Source: Alkalihalobacillus pseudalcaliphilus
GTDB lineage: Bacteria > Bacillota > Bacilli > Bacillales > Bacillaceae_D
Direction: 5' to 3'
DNA length: 64,000 nt
Assembly (NCBI RefSeq): GCF_028610675.1
Contig: NZ_JAQQWS010000007.1
Span: 124,001 to 188,000, forward strand
Shown here: piece by piece, positions 1 to 8,247 of the stretch
Layout of the letters: every line of letters begins with the position of its first letter
Position numbering within the stretch: position 1 is the stretch's first letter
Program-made: the position numbers and the translations under genes
Notes under the pieces: model-generated
Told to the model about the DNA's origin: nothing
What the model saw: the letters and a program-made list of their open reading frames with translations, nothing else
Databases searched by the model: none

Positions 1-12
1 CTGATACTCATA

Positions 13-43
13 TGCGGAGCTTTGATCTCCGCACATCGTTTTT
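13..43 (+). terminator. Rho-independent terminator of an upstream host gene
   Basis: A perfect 7-bp stem (TGCGGAG at 13-19, CTCCGCA at 27-33) is followed by a T run at 39-43. It would end a plus-strand gene lying left of the window. The gene itself is not visible. Confidence 0.75.
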
Positions 44-218
44 AATTAACCTTCATACAAAATATTAGGAAGGAAAAGCTATCCATGTAATTTATAAAAT
101 AGAAATCCCTATTTCCGTAAAATAGATCGAAGTTTCTCTCAATTTTTAGAGAGTTCGTGCTAAAATAAGTAAGGAATTATGGATTGAGGGATTTTGGAAA
201 TGGAAAGGAAATTGGTAG

Positions 219-1859
219 ATGTCTTATAAAAAGAAAATGTTGCTATTCTATATTACCTTCGGAGTACTTTGGATCGTGCTAACCGATTATCTCTTGTACT
301 TTTTAAATATAGAGACGTACATCAATATACAAAAAGTGAAAGGGATTATTTTTGTCATATTAACAGTGATTTTCATTTATCACATTCTTGGAAAAAGAGA
401 AGAAGTGAAGCTATTAAAAAACGAAAAAGAACGCTTAACAACTCTGATTAATTCGATGGTCGACTTTGTTAACTTTAAAGATGGTCAAGGACGTTGGATT
501 GAAACGAATGAATTCGGATTAAAGCTTTTTCAACTTGAAGGTGTTGATTATCGGGGAAAAACAGATAAAGAGCTCGCTAAGTATACGGAATTCTATCACG
601 ATGCTTTAGTTAGCTGTGTTGAATCCGATGAACAAACATGGCAGTCAAAAAAAGTAACGTGCGTTGATGAAGCGATACCACAACCTGACGGATCCATTAA
701 AACATTTGAAACAATTAAAGTCCCACTTTTTGAAAAGAATGGATCAAGAAAAGGACTTGTTGTTATAGGTAGGGACGTCACAGAGAGAAATAGGGCAAAT
801 CAACTAGTAAAAGAAAGTGAAATCAAGTATCGTTCCCTTTTCAAATATAACCCTGAGCTTGTTTTTATCATTAATGTCAAAGGTGAATTAACAGAAGTTA
901 ATCCACAATTTGAACCTTTAACTGGTTATAATGCTCACTATGCGATTGGGCAGCATATTTTACATTATGTCGAGAGTGAGGATCGTGAGCGGATTGAGTA
1001 TGCACTCGATCTCGTTCAATCTCAAAAAAAATCTGAACATGTCCAAGAAATAAAAATAAGTCACAAGGATGGAAAGCCATTAATTGTTCACTGTACATTT
1101 GTTCCTATTCTAAATGGAAATGATATACGAGGAATTATTGGATATACCACAGATGTGACAGAACGCCTTGCAACAGAAGAAAAATTACGAACGACGGAAA
1201 AACTTGCCGTTGTTGGAGAACTTGCCGCAGGAATTGCTCATGAAATCCGTAATCCACTCACTTCTTTAAAAGGTTTTGTTCAGTTGTTCAAAATTGAAAG
1301 TAAGGATGACAATTATATACACAATGTCATGTTAGATGAGCTTGAGCGTATTAATACCATCGTTAGTGAATTACTTGTTTTAGCTCGTCCTCAGGAATTA
1401 ACGTTTACTCACAAAAACATTCATGACATGATGGATAATGTTTTAATGCTGCTTCATTCTGAAATGAATTTGCATGGAGTTTCTGTAGAAGTTGATAAAG
1501 AAAACCCGTATTTATTACTAGAATGCGAACCGAATCAGCTAAAACAAGTTTTTCTAAACATCTTAAAAAATTCAATGGAGGCACATGCCTCATTCATTAA
1601 AATTAAATTGTACCGTGAAAATCAAGATATTATCGTCATTATTGAAGATAATGGTGTAGGGATTAATGAGGAACGTCTCAAGAAGATTGGTGAACCTTTT
1701 TATTCTCAAAAAGAAAAGGGAACTGGTCTGGGTTTGACCGTTAGCTTTAAAATTGTTGAGGCACATAAAGGAACCATCAACTATGAGAGCAAGATTCATG
1801 TAGGAACTAAAGTCACACTTCAATTCCCAATATCTAGAGAAACTCCTCCCTCCACTTAA
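219..1859 (+). CDS. Membrane-bound PAS sensor histidine kinase (sporulation-kinase type)
   Basis: 546 aa. Two N-terminal hydrophobic segments (about residues 6-28 and 41-58) anchor it in the membrane. Two PAS domains follow (about 70-190 and 205-315), then a HisKA dimerisation domain with the phosphoacceptor motif AHEIRNPLTSLKGF and a HATPase domain with N box (NILKNSMEAH), G1 (DNGVGI) and G2 (GTGLGLT). The layout resembles the Bacillus Kin family that feeds the sporulation phosphorelay or related pathways. No response regulator gene lies next to it, as is usual for orphan Kin proteins. The start follows a GGAAAGGAAATTGG ribosome site. The ligand cannot be inferred. Confidence 0.93.
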   Translation: MSYKKKMLLFYITFGVLWIVLTDYLLYFLNIETYINIQKVKGIIFVILTVIFIYHILGKREEVKLLKNEKERLTTLINSMVDFVNFKDGQGRWIETNEFGLKLFQLEGVDYRGKTDKELAKYTEFYHDALVSCVESDEQTWQSKKVTCVDEAIPQPDGSIKTFETIKVPLFEKNGSRKGLVVIGRDVTERNRANQLVKESEIKYRSLFKYNPELVFIINVKGELTEVNPQFEPLTGYNAHYAIGQHILHYVESEDRERIEYALDLVQSQKKSEHVQEIKISHKDGKPLIVHCTFVPILNGNDIRGIIGYTTDVTERLATEEKLRTTEKLAVVGELAAGIAHEIRNPLTSLKGFVQLFKIESKDDNYIHNVMLDELERINTIVSELLVLARPQELTFTHKNIHDMMDNVLMLLHSEMNLHGVSVEVDKENPYLLLECEPNQLKQVFLNILKNSMEAHASFIKIKLYRENQDIIVIIEDNGVGINEERLKKIGEPFYSQKEKGTGLGLTVSFKIVEAHKGTINYESKIHVGTKVTLQFPISRETPPST

Positions 1860-1883
1860 ATCTTTATCGAAATTTAAACAAAT

Positions 1884-1921
1884 AAAGTCATGAGGCCTTC
1901 TATTTGGCTTCATGACTTTTT
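1884..1921. terminator. Bidirectional terminator between kinase and metQ
   Basis: The arms AAAGTCATGAGGC (1884-1896) and its near-perfect complement (1906-1919) form a stem. There is an A run on the left and a T run on the right, so it can end both the kinase transcript and the convergent metNIQ transcript. Confidence 0.85.
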
Positions 1922-1927
1922 ACTTTG

Positions 1928-2758
1928 TTATTCAAATGCAGGAATAGCCGTTTCGTCAAAATTCTCTACTAAAAACTCACGAACTTGTGGACTTGTCATT
2001 GCTTCTGCGAGCTTTTGAATAGCTTCTGAATCTTGATTATCTTCACGTGCAATAAGCGTAATTGCAAACTCATTATCAGTACCTTCTGTTAAAAGTGCAT
2101 CACTTTTAGGTGTAAGACCAAGCGGTGCTGCATATGCAGGCGTCATCACGACAGCATCTGTATCATCATAAGCACGTGCAAGCATTAACAAGTCGATTTC
2201 CTCAAAATGAAGGTTCTTCGGATTCTCAATAATATCTGATTGTGTATAATAGACGTCTGTTTTTTCTTGTAATGTAATAACATCATGCTGTGCAAGTAAG
2301 GCTAGAGAACGATCGACATTAGATGGATCACCAGCGATAGCCACACTTGCACCTTCTGGAAGATCTTCAATCGCCCCAAATTCTTTGGCATACACCCCGT
2401 AATTTGCATAATAAATAGGGACAATTGGTGTTAGGTTTGAATCATGGTTACGATTATATTCCTCCATAAACGGGACGTGTTGGAAGAAATTTGCATCAAC
2501 CTCACCAGAAGCTAACATCGAATTAGGTAAAACATTATCACTCAAAATTTGAATATCTAAATTCACACCTTGCTCTGCTAAAGCCGGCTCTACCATCTCT
2601 AAAATATCTGTCATTGGTGGAATAAGTGAAGCAACTTTTAACGTAACTTCTTCCTGTTCTTCACCCGTTCCTGCCGTATCATCCACCAATTCATTCTCTT
2701 GTCCACCACAAGCAGCTAATAAAAAAACAATGAAACTCATCATCAGTAATTTCTTCAT
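1928..2758 (-). CDS. metQ: Methionine ABC transporter substrate-binding lipoprotein MetQ
   Basis: 276 aa, NlpA/MetQ family. The lipoprotein signal peptide ends in lipobox LLAAC (Cys17), so the protein is tethered outside the membrane and hands D/L-methionine to MetI. Family features include the IPPMTDILE-type start of the mature domain and the conserved NFFQHVPFMEEYN and YANYGVYAKEF segments. It is last in the metN-metI-metQ operon, with only 14 bases after metI, and is followed by a terminator. Length is normal for the family. Confidence 0.95.
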   Translation of the reverse strand: MKKLLMMSFIVFLLAACGGQENELVDDTAGTGEEQEEVTLKVASLIPPMTDILEMVEPALAEQGVNLDIQILSDNVLPNSMLASGEVDANFFQHVPFMEEYNRNHDSNLTPIVPIYYANYGVYAKEFGAIEDLPEGASVAIAGDPSNVDRSLALLAQHDVITLQEKTDVYYTQSDIIENPKNLHFEEIDLLMLARAYDDTDAVVMTPAYAAPLGLTPKSDALLTEGTDNEFAITLIAREDNQDSEAIQKLAEAMTSPQVREFLVENFDETAIPAFE

Positions 2759-2772
2759 GTTGTATCCTCCTA

Positions 2773-3486
2773 CTAACGTTTATCAATTTTTCTTGCAACA
2801 GTTGTTCCTATAAACTGAATGAATTGTACTAGTATAATCATAATGACGATCACGTATAACATTAATTCGGTTTCAAAACGCTGATAACCATACCGAATCG
2901 CAAAGTCACCGATCCCTCCTCCACCAACAACACCCATAATTGTCGAATAAGAGATAAAACTAATTATCGAGGTCGTTAAGCCAAACACAAGACCAGACCT
3001 TGCTTCAACAAATAAAAATTTAACAATAATTTCTCGAGTAGAGGCCCCCATCGAAACAGCCGCTTCGATAACTCCCCGCGGTATATCCAGTAAAGCTTGT
3101 TCGACTAATCGCGAATAGTGAGCAATGGCAATAATTGATAAAGGTACCGTCGCAGCCGCTGTACCAAATGCCGTACCAATAATAAATCTCGTAAATGGAA
3201 TAAGGAAAACAACGAGTAGCAAAAATGGAAATGAACGGATAATGTTAACTAACAAATTAAGAATGGAAAAAACGAACTTATTCTCTAATATTTGTCCTTT
3301 TCTACATAAATAAAGTAATGTCCCAACTGGTAAACCAACAAGAACCGCAGCAATAATCGATACTCCGACCATGATAAAAGTTTCTATTATCGCTTGCCAG
3401 ATTTGTGATTGATTCGCCGCTATAATATCTGGGGTAATCGCATCCCATCCCCTTAAAAAAGGCTCAGAAATAAAATCAGGAATCAT
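2773..3486 (-). CDS. metI: Methionine ABC transporter permease MetI
   Basis: 237 aa. A hydrophobic binding-protein-dependent permease with about five to six membrane segments. The EAA loop that docks onto MetN is readable (EAAVSMGASTREIIVKF). I start it at the ATG at 3486, because the AAGGTG ribosome site sits 8 bases upstream; a GTG 9 bases further up overlaps that site. It overlaps metN by 11 bases, so the two are translationally coupled. Confidence 0.94.
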   Translation of the reverse strand: MIPDFISEPFLRGWDAITPDIIAANQSQIWQAIIETFIMVGVSIIAAVLVGLPVGTLLYLCRKGQILENKFVFSILNLLVNIIRSFPFLLLVVFLIPFTRFIIGTAFGTAAATVPLSIIAIAHYSRLVEQALLDIPRGVIEAAVSMGASTREIIVKFLFVEARSGLVFGLTTSIISFISYSTIMGVVGGGGIGDFAIRYGYQRFETELMLYVIVIMIILVQFIQFIGTTVARKIDKR

Positions 3487-4231
3487 GGCTATCACCTTCC
3501 TTTGTTAAGCGTTCAACAAAGCTTTGCGGGTGATTATGTACCTTCGGAATACCTTTTGGTTTAATAGCAACGGTTTGATAAATAGTCCCTTCACTCATAA
3601 CTGAAACCCGTCTACAAATACTTTCAACGACTTCTAACTCATGACTGACAATGACAATAGTGACGCCAAAATTATCATTGATGCTCTGCAGCACATGTAG
3701 TACCTCTGCTGTCGTATTTGTATCTAAGGCAGAGGTCGGTTCATCACATAATAGAACAGCTGGACGATTAGCCAATGCTCTAGCAATCGCGACACGTTGC
3801 TTTTGCCCGCCGCTTAACTGTGCTGGATATTGATTTTTTAAATGCTCTAAACCAACAAAGCTAAGACATTCAAGTACACGCTCTTTCCTCTCTTTTTTCG
3901 GATAGTTGGAAAGCTGTAACGAGACTAAGACATTCTCAAATATGGTTTTATTGGCAACTAAATTAAAATGTTGAAAAATCATCCCTATTTTCTTACGTGC
4001 CTCACGGAGCCCCTTCTTTGTGGAGGTTGTTAAATTTTGCTCATTAATCTCCACCGTTCCACTGTCAGGGACTTCTAATAAGTTCATGATCCTTAGTAAT
4101 GTAGATTTCCCTGCACCACTAGAACCAACAATGCCATGTACCTCTCCTTTTTGGAGTTCTAAGCTCACATTGTCAACCGCTTGATATGTACCATATGTTT
4201 TGCAAACGTTATGTAACTTTAGCATAATCAT
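3476..4231 (-). CDS. metN: Methionine ABC transporter ATP-binding protein MetN, short form
   Basis: 251 aa. ABC ATPase with Walker A GSSGAGKST, signature LSGGQKQRVAIARAL, Walker B VLLCDEPTSALD and an H-loop (SHELE). It powers methionine import with MetI and MetQ. Typical MetN proteins are about 340 aa because of a C-terminal NIL/ACT-like domain that binds methionine and inhibits transport. This protein stops right after the ATPase fold, so that brake is absent. An alternative ATG lies two codons downstream. No S-box or T-box leader is visible upstream. Confidence 0.93.
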   Translation of the reverse strand: MIMLKLHNVCKTYGTYQAVDNVSLELQKGEVHGIVGSSGAGKSTLLRIMNLLEVPDSGTVEINEQNLTTSTKKGLREARKKIGMIFQHFNLVANKTIFENVLVSLQLSNYPKKERKERVLECLSFVGLEHLKNQYPAQLSGGQKQRVAIARALANRPAVLLCDEPTSALDTNTTAEVLHVLQSINDNFGVTIVIVSHELEVVESICRRVSVMSEGTIYQTVAIKPKGIPKVHNHPQSFVERLTKEGDSHDS

Positions 4232-4246
4232 TTAACCTTTCTACCA

Positions 4247-4530
4247 TTACACTCGACACCGTCCTTTATTATAGACGATCCAACAGAAAATGTCATTTAA
4301 CACCTCCCTATCTTCGTCACCGATGTATGTCACCGCAACCTCAGTCCCAACTCGCTTCTCTAACCATTTGTTTAATCGTTACAACTTCAACACACTCTTG
4401 ATAATCCATATGAATCACTTCTTTATAATTGTTATTTGAATAAACATTACTCTTAATCCCACTCTGGTATGGGAACTACCTCTACAAATAGAATTGAATC
4501 GACTGAAACCTTCCAATTCTTATCCACTAA
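4247..4530 (-). pseudogene. Possible degraded short ORFs in the 4232-4699 gap
   Basis: This 470-base gap has no intact gene. On the minus strand three short protein-like stretches lie in different frames: one ending EVVPIPEWD at 4453, one containing MDYQECVEVVTIKQMV ending at 4341, and one containing VAVTYIGDEDREVLND ending at 4247. They lack convincing ribosome sites. They look like remnants of one or two small genes broken by frameshifts. I do not recognise the family. Confidence 0.25.
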
Positions 4531-4699
4531 AGTTCATCGGCTTAATAAAAATAGAACACGAAAAAATGATTCTTAATTATACAGATATAACTTATAAAAT
4601 AATCTTTAACAGCAATAGCAAAAGGTTGGTTTTGTTATAATTGCAGGATTACAAAGCCCTAATCAAGTCAAATTTGGATAAATCCAATAGGTATACGAT

Positions 4700-5218
4700 T
4701 TAGATTTTAACCACATTTGTTTTTGCAACGATGTCGTATAGGGATTGTTTCTTTTTCGTAAAAATGACTGGCAATATATATGCAAAAATAAGTGCATAAA
4801 TGAGTATACCCAGCAAATAGTAGGTAAACGGGACAACACCATCTCCTATATAAATCAGTCTATACATAAGAAAATGTGACAACTCCCAAGGCAAAAACTT
4901 TAGGAAAGTTCGAAACGTTAAATGCAGCACTGATAATGCTTCTCCATTGTATCCCACAACTCGTATACCTGTTTTCCTTTTTCCAAAAGACTGTTTTCCA
5001 ATGCGCGAATCGCTAATAATAAAATAAAGTGACACTGGGAAAGTCACCATTAAAAAGCCTGTAAACTGAGCTATAATTAATGAACCCGTGAAAAAATTTT
5101 GCAACGATGGAAATAGAAATACATTAGAGATAAAGAGTACAACTAAATAAATGAGAATAAGTATGTAATCAATCATAAAAGCTTTAAATCGGAGTAGAAA
5201 TGAAGCATTCATTAACAT
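4700..5218 (-). CDS. RDD family integral membrane protein
   Basis: 172 aa. The RDD-type first helix (RFKAFMIDYILI) and the SRIGKQSFGKRKTGIRV loop identify this family of small membrane proteins, some linked to salt or pH homeostasis and sodium/proton exchange. Four hydrophobic segments are visible. Its ATG overlaps the stop codon of the 35-codon ORF upstream (TAATG), so translation is probably coupled. The substrate is unknown. Confidence 0.85.
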   Translation of the reverse strand: MLMNASFLLRFKAFMIDYILILIYLVVLFISNVFLFPSLQNFFTGSLIIAQFTGFLMVTFPVSLYFIISDSRIGKQSFGKRKTGIRVVGYNGEALSVLHLTFRTFLKFLPWELSHFLMYRLIYIGDGVVPFTYYLLGILIYALIFAYILPVIFTKKKQSLYDIVAKTNVVKI

Positions 5219-5325
5219 TACCCTCTTTCATTTTGAATTGTAAGTTTATAAACATTCTTTAAATATGGTTTGTAATGCTTCTCTATTATGTAATCCAGTA
5301 GTTCATTTATCGAAATATTGTTCAT
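5218..5325 (-). CDS. Short ORF upstream of and coupled to the RDD gene
   Basis: 35 aa, starting MNNISINELLDYIIEKHY. A good GGGAG ribosome site lies 6 bases before the ATG, and the stop overlaps the RDD start in a TAATG. It could be a leader peptide for the RDD gene or the N-terminal remnant of a lost regulator. No family is recognised. Confidence 0.5.
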   Translation of the reverse strand: MNNISINELLDYIIEKHYKPYLKNVYKLTIQNERG

Positions 5326-5533
5326 TCTCAACTCCCATACACCTATGATTTCCATATACATACAACAATATCTAAATAATCTGAAATTTAATATAACACA
5401 AAAAACTTCATTTTTCCGCTAACCTGCTCCTTTTGTCATATAAGAAAAAAGCTTTCTTAGTTAGGAACGCCCTTAGTTTAGGTTACATCATTGATATAGT
5501 TAACATCTTATGCTGTTATGACATCACTTAATT

Positions 5534-5951
5534 TTATGAATGCTCTTCAATTATTAATAAATCCTCCCATTCTTCAAGTGATAGTTTTGTTGTTATGTTT
5601 TTCAACGTCTCAGGTACATCCACAAAGCACATCAATTCAAGACTATTATTATCGTAATCTTCAAAATAAACTGGGGCATTTCCATGATTAGGCCCAACAC
5701 CTGGGTCTACTGACTTACTTTTACCAAAGGGTACTGCTACAATATTATTAGAATGTAACCACTATCGCTTTCTTCATATTAGAATACTCTAAACGGAAAG
5801 CGACATGCTTAATTGAAGGTTGATACGGTATTTTACTTTCTTCACCTTCCCATAAACCTAACCAACTTCTCTTCTTTTCAATCCAAAAGAAAGCAGTATC
5901 TTCGTCTACCAAGCTAATTTGATTAATTGAGAAAAAAGGGCTAAAACCCAC
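5534..5951 (-). pseudogene. Glyoxalase/VOC-family protein, truncated and frameshifted
   Basis: Two minus-strand frames together read as one vicinal-oxygen-chelate protein. The first (GTG at 5951) runs through IKHVAFRLEY and ends KKAIVVTF at 5748. The second continues LHSNNIVAVPFGK, then VGPNHGNAPVYFEDYDNN and LELMCF, to the stop at 5534. The LEL-type metal ligand region is in the second frame. A single shift near 5750-5760 separates them, and the first 20-30 residues of the fold are missing because a stop lies just upstream. It is probably non-functional. Confidence 0.7.
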
Positions 5952-5980
5952 TCGTTTCTTATTCTAACTTACGAAAAATA

Positions 5981-6025
5981 AAAAAAGCCCAAAATGCTGA
6001 TGTACCTACACTTTAGAGCTTTTTC
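5981..6025 (-). terminator. Probable terminator of the tRNA-Leu transcript
   Basis: Read on the minus strand, an imperfect stem with G-U pairs (AGCTCTAAA with TTTTGGGCT) is followed by seven Ts. It lies just downstream of the tRNA gene. Confidence 0.5.
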
Positions 6026-6052
6026 TCAATATGATATTAACAAAATGTTTGA

Positions 6053-6134
6053 TACCGATGGTCGGGGTCGAACCGACACTCCCGAAGGAACACGATTTTG
6101 AGTCGTGCGCGTCTGCCAATTCCGCCACATCGGC
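6053..6134 (-). tRNA. tRNA-Leu (anticodon CAA)
   Basis: 82 bases. The acceptor stem GCCGATG/CATCGGT closes the cloverleaf and the discriminator is A. The anticodon arm CACGA-CTCAAAA-TCGTG gives anticodon CAA, reading UUG. The long variable arm of class II tRNAs (TTCCTTCGGGA region) and the TTCGA T-loop are present. CCA is not encoded. Host DNA lies on its 3' side and phage-like DNA begins within about 50-150 bases of its 5' end, so it is a candidate integration target. tRNA-Leu genes are also used by ICEBs1. Confidence 0.95.
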
Positions 6135-6325
6135 ATAAATTCATTGATACAACGCCGTTGGCAGTATTTCTACGGCGCGTACTTTTCGCTTGACCGCATC
6201 CTACTCGTCCACTTTGGCGTTGAATCACCGCACTATCACTTACGGTAAATGTAAAACGCGTCTGAATAGTATGCGTCCTAAGACAAATAATAATATATCA
6301 CGACAAATTACACGTGTCAACAATA
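6135..6325. other. Host-prophage junction region (candidate att neighbourhood)
   Basis: No convincing gene. A hairpin CGCCGT (6153-6158) / ACGGCG (6172-6177) lies directly upstream of the tRNA 5' end. Base composition switches here from AT-rich host to the TACG/GCG-rich prophage style. No clear tRNA promoter (-35/-10 pair) is visible, as expected if integration replaced the upstream flank. The partner att site is not in the window. Confidence 0.4.
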
Positions 6326-6550
6326 TTATATGTCGAAATAATCCTCCGCCTTTGCTCCCTCGTCATACTGGCGTATGAACCGCATCACCTTCCGCATAAT
6401 CACCGAGCCTGGCACGTAATTCTTATCGTTACATAATCGCGAAGCCGTATCTTTATTAACGTTTATTTCGCGCTTAAATTCTTCCTGCGTGTAGCCGTAA
6501 TGGTCGATTAGTTTGCCGACTTTTGTGCGAGATTTACCTATTCCTAACAT
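6326..6550 (-). CDS. Small XRE/Cro-type HTH regulator
   Basis: 74 aa. A helix-turn-helix is readable around residues 17-45 (YTQEEFKREINVNKDTASRL), resembling Cro/C1 proteins whose second helix reads ...EEFxxxxxVxxxTxSRL. A GGAGG site precedes the ATG. It is transcribed away from the plus-strand FtsK cassette, and the intergenic region holds three CCGCGG-centred repeats that could be its operators. It may be a local repressor; the target is inferred only from position. Confidence 0.75.
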   Translation of the reverse strand: MLGIGKSRTKVGKLIDHYGYTQEEFKREINVNKDTASRLCNDKNYVPGSVIMRKVMRFIRQYDEGAKAEDYFDI

Positions 6551-6680
6551 GTCCGCGATACCTCCTACGAATCTATTATTATACTAGCCTCGCCATAGTC
6601 CGCGAAAAATATACAAGCCCACCTCGAAAGAATTCGGAAACATGGACGGGCATGTCGCGTAATAATCTAGTAGGGCAGCA

Positions 6681-6787
6681 ACCGCGGTAATGACCACGGC
6701 TAATCTACGAAACTTACCGCGGTCGTAAGTGCGGTATTTAGTGCGGTTATGCTACCGCGGATGTACAAGAAATAAACGCAATATAAT
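6681..6787. promoter_or_regulatory. CCGCGG-centred operator-like repeats next to a TATAAT box
   Basis: ACCGCGGTAA (6681-6690) and TTACCGCGGT (6714-6723) form a perfect 10-bp inverted repeat, and a third copy, TACCGCGG, lies at 6753-6760. A consensus -10 TATAAT follows at 6782-6787, upstream of the plus-strand cassette. No good -35 is present, and the third repeat lies where a -35 would be. This is the arrangement expected for a regulated promoter between the divergent HTH gene and the cassette. Confidence 0.55.
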
Positions 6788-6851
6788 AGGAAACGGTAAA
6801 TTTGTTTAAAACAGCAGTGAGAGAAGAATGAGCGAACGAGGAGGCGGTAAA

Positions 6852-7091
6852 ATGATTACCATTGTAACGTTGGAGGGAATATTGCGAATGTCACCGGCTA
6901 TTGTAAAAGCATACGGAATTGTTATCGGAGGTGGGGCAACTTTAATCGGAGCGGCGTTATTTGAACGGCACTTTGCTTCGCGGTCGGCGGTCATTATCGC
7001 GGAACGTATCGCAGCTATCGTCAAAGTGGCGTTACCTATCGCAGTGATTATCGCCCTAATTATCTTCGCGCTAAATAATCCGCTAATGTAA
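6852..7091 (+). CDS. Small two-helix membrane protein
   Basis: 79 aa from the ATG at 6852, chosen because GAGGAGG ends 7 bases before it; an ATG at 6828 has no such site. Two hydrophobic stretches (about 18-34 and 53-73) flank a short charged loop. It is first in the plus-strand cassette, 13 bases before the FtsK-like gene, so it may tether or partner that ATPase. No family is recognised. Confidence 0.7.
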   Translation: MITIVTLEGILRMSPAIVKAYGIVIGGGATLIGAALFERHFASRSAVIIAERIAAIVKVALPIAVIIALIIFALNNPLM

Positions 7092-7104
7092 GGAGGTTGC
7101 GTCT

Positions 7105-8247
7105 ATGTTTACGCAAAAATCGCAATTAAAACGCAAATTGACGAAAGCGTTTCGTGCTGGCGGTCTACACTTAACGTATAAAAACGGCACGAACACGCAA
7201 TATATCATGCCGAAAATCCACGCGGTCGACGTACTCGACGCGGGCGTCCGCTACGTCTTTACGGTGCCGCTCGGCTTAAATCCGGCGGACATCGAGGCTA
7301 AACGGTGGCTATTCGAAGCCCAATTCGGCACAAATATCGAACTTGACCGCGATAATAAGACGTTTAAATTGTCGGTGTATTACGCGGACATCCCCGCCGA
7401 ATTGTTATACGAATATAACGAAATAGCCTCCGCACTACAGCCGCATCGCTTGCCGATTATTTGCGGTAAAGGACGGACTGGCGGTTATGTCGCGTATGAT
7501 ATGACGGAGCATCCGCATTTATTAATCGCGGGCACGACAGGTAGCGGAAAGTCGACGCAACTGAGAGCCGTGCTGACTACGTTGATTAAGGCGTGTGAGC
7601 CGCTCGCCCTTGAGTTATACCTCGGCGACCTCAAACGCTCCGAATTCCATGCGTTTAGAAACGTTGAGCATGTAAAGACGGTAGCGACGCACGTTGACGA
7701 GTTAGCCACGATATTTGCGAAGATTGCCCGCGAACTACAGAAACGCGGCGACTTACTCGATAAATACGAAGAAACGCATACACACGACTTGCCGGCGAAT
7801 GTCCGACCGCCTTATATCGTGTTATGTATCGATGAGGTCGTGCTACTCAAGAAAGAACGGAAGCTCATGCAAGTTGTCGAAGATATATCGTCCATTGGGC
7901 GGGCACTCGGCGTGTTTTTAATCTTATCGATGCAACGCGGAGATGCGCAAGTCCTTGATGGTAAGCTTAAAAATAATCTAACCGTACGAATGGGCTTTCG
8001 GCATACGGACGCAATTAACTCGCGAATCACGGGGACGGCGGGCGCGGAACAGATAAGCCGAGACACGCCGGGACGGTTCTTGCTAAAGCTCGACGAACTG
8101 ACGGAACTGCAATCGCCCTACCTCACGTTGCCCGCCGCGAAAAAGTTGCTCGAACCGTATAAAGTTGACCCGAGTGAAGACGTAATTGACGCAGAGGTTA
8201 CGGAAGTGCCCGAGGAGCCGATTTTCGGGGTGTTAGACGATGATTAG
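7105..8247 (+). CDS. FtsK/SpoIIIE-domain DNA translocase
   Basis: 380 aa. Walker A AGTTGSGKSTQL (about residue 140) and Walker B VLCIDEVVLL (about 240) belong to the FtsK/SpoIIIE/Tra ATPase class. There is no N-terminal membrane domain and no C-terminal gamma domain, so it is a compact soluble motor. AAGGAGG precedes the ATG. It overlaps the replication-relaxation gene by 8 bases. The same gene pair is found in Gamma/Wbeta-like Bacillus phages beside the lysis module. Its role there is not established; plasmid-like maintenance or segregation is plausible. Confidence 0.88.
   Translation: MFTQKSQLKRKLTKAFRAGGLHLTYKNGTNTQYIMPKIHAVDVLDAGVRYVFTVPLGLNPADIEAKRWLFEAQFGTNIELDRDNKTFKLSVYYADIPAELLYEYNEIASALQPHRLPIICGKGRTGGYVAYDMTEHPHLLIAGTTGSGKSTQLRAVLTTLIKACEPLALELYLGDLKRSEFHAFRNVEHVKTVATHVDELATIFAKIARELQKRGDLLDKYEETHTHDLPANVRPPYIVLCIDEVVLLKKERKLMQVVEDISSIGRALGVFLILSMQRGDAQVLDGKLKNNLTVRMGFRHTDAINSRITGTAGAEQISRDTPGRFLLKLDELTELQSPYLTLPAAKKLLEPYKVDPSEDVIDAEVTEVPEEPIFGVLDDD

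Noticed and set aside
4232..4699. SAM (S-box) or T-box riboswitch upstream of metN
   Set aside because: Searched the minus strand for the conserved S-box core and T-box sequence and found neither; only degraded ORF-like stretches are present.
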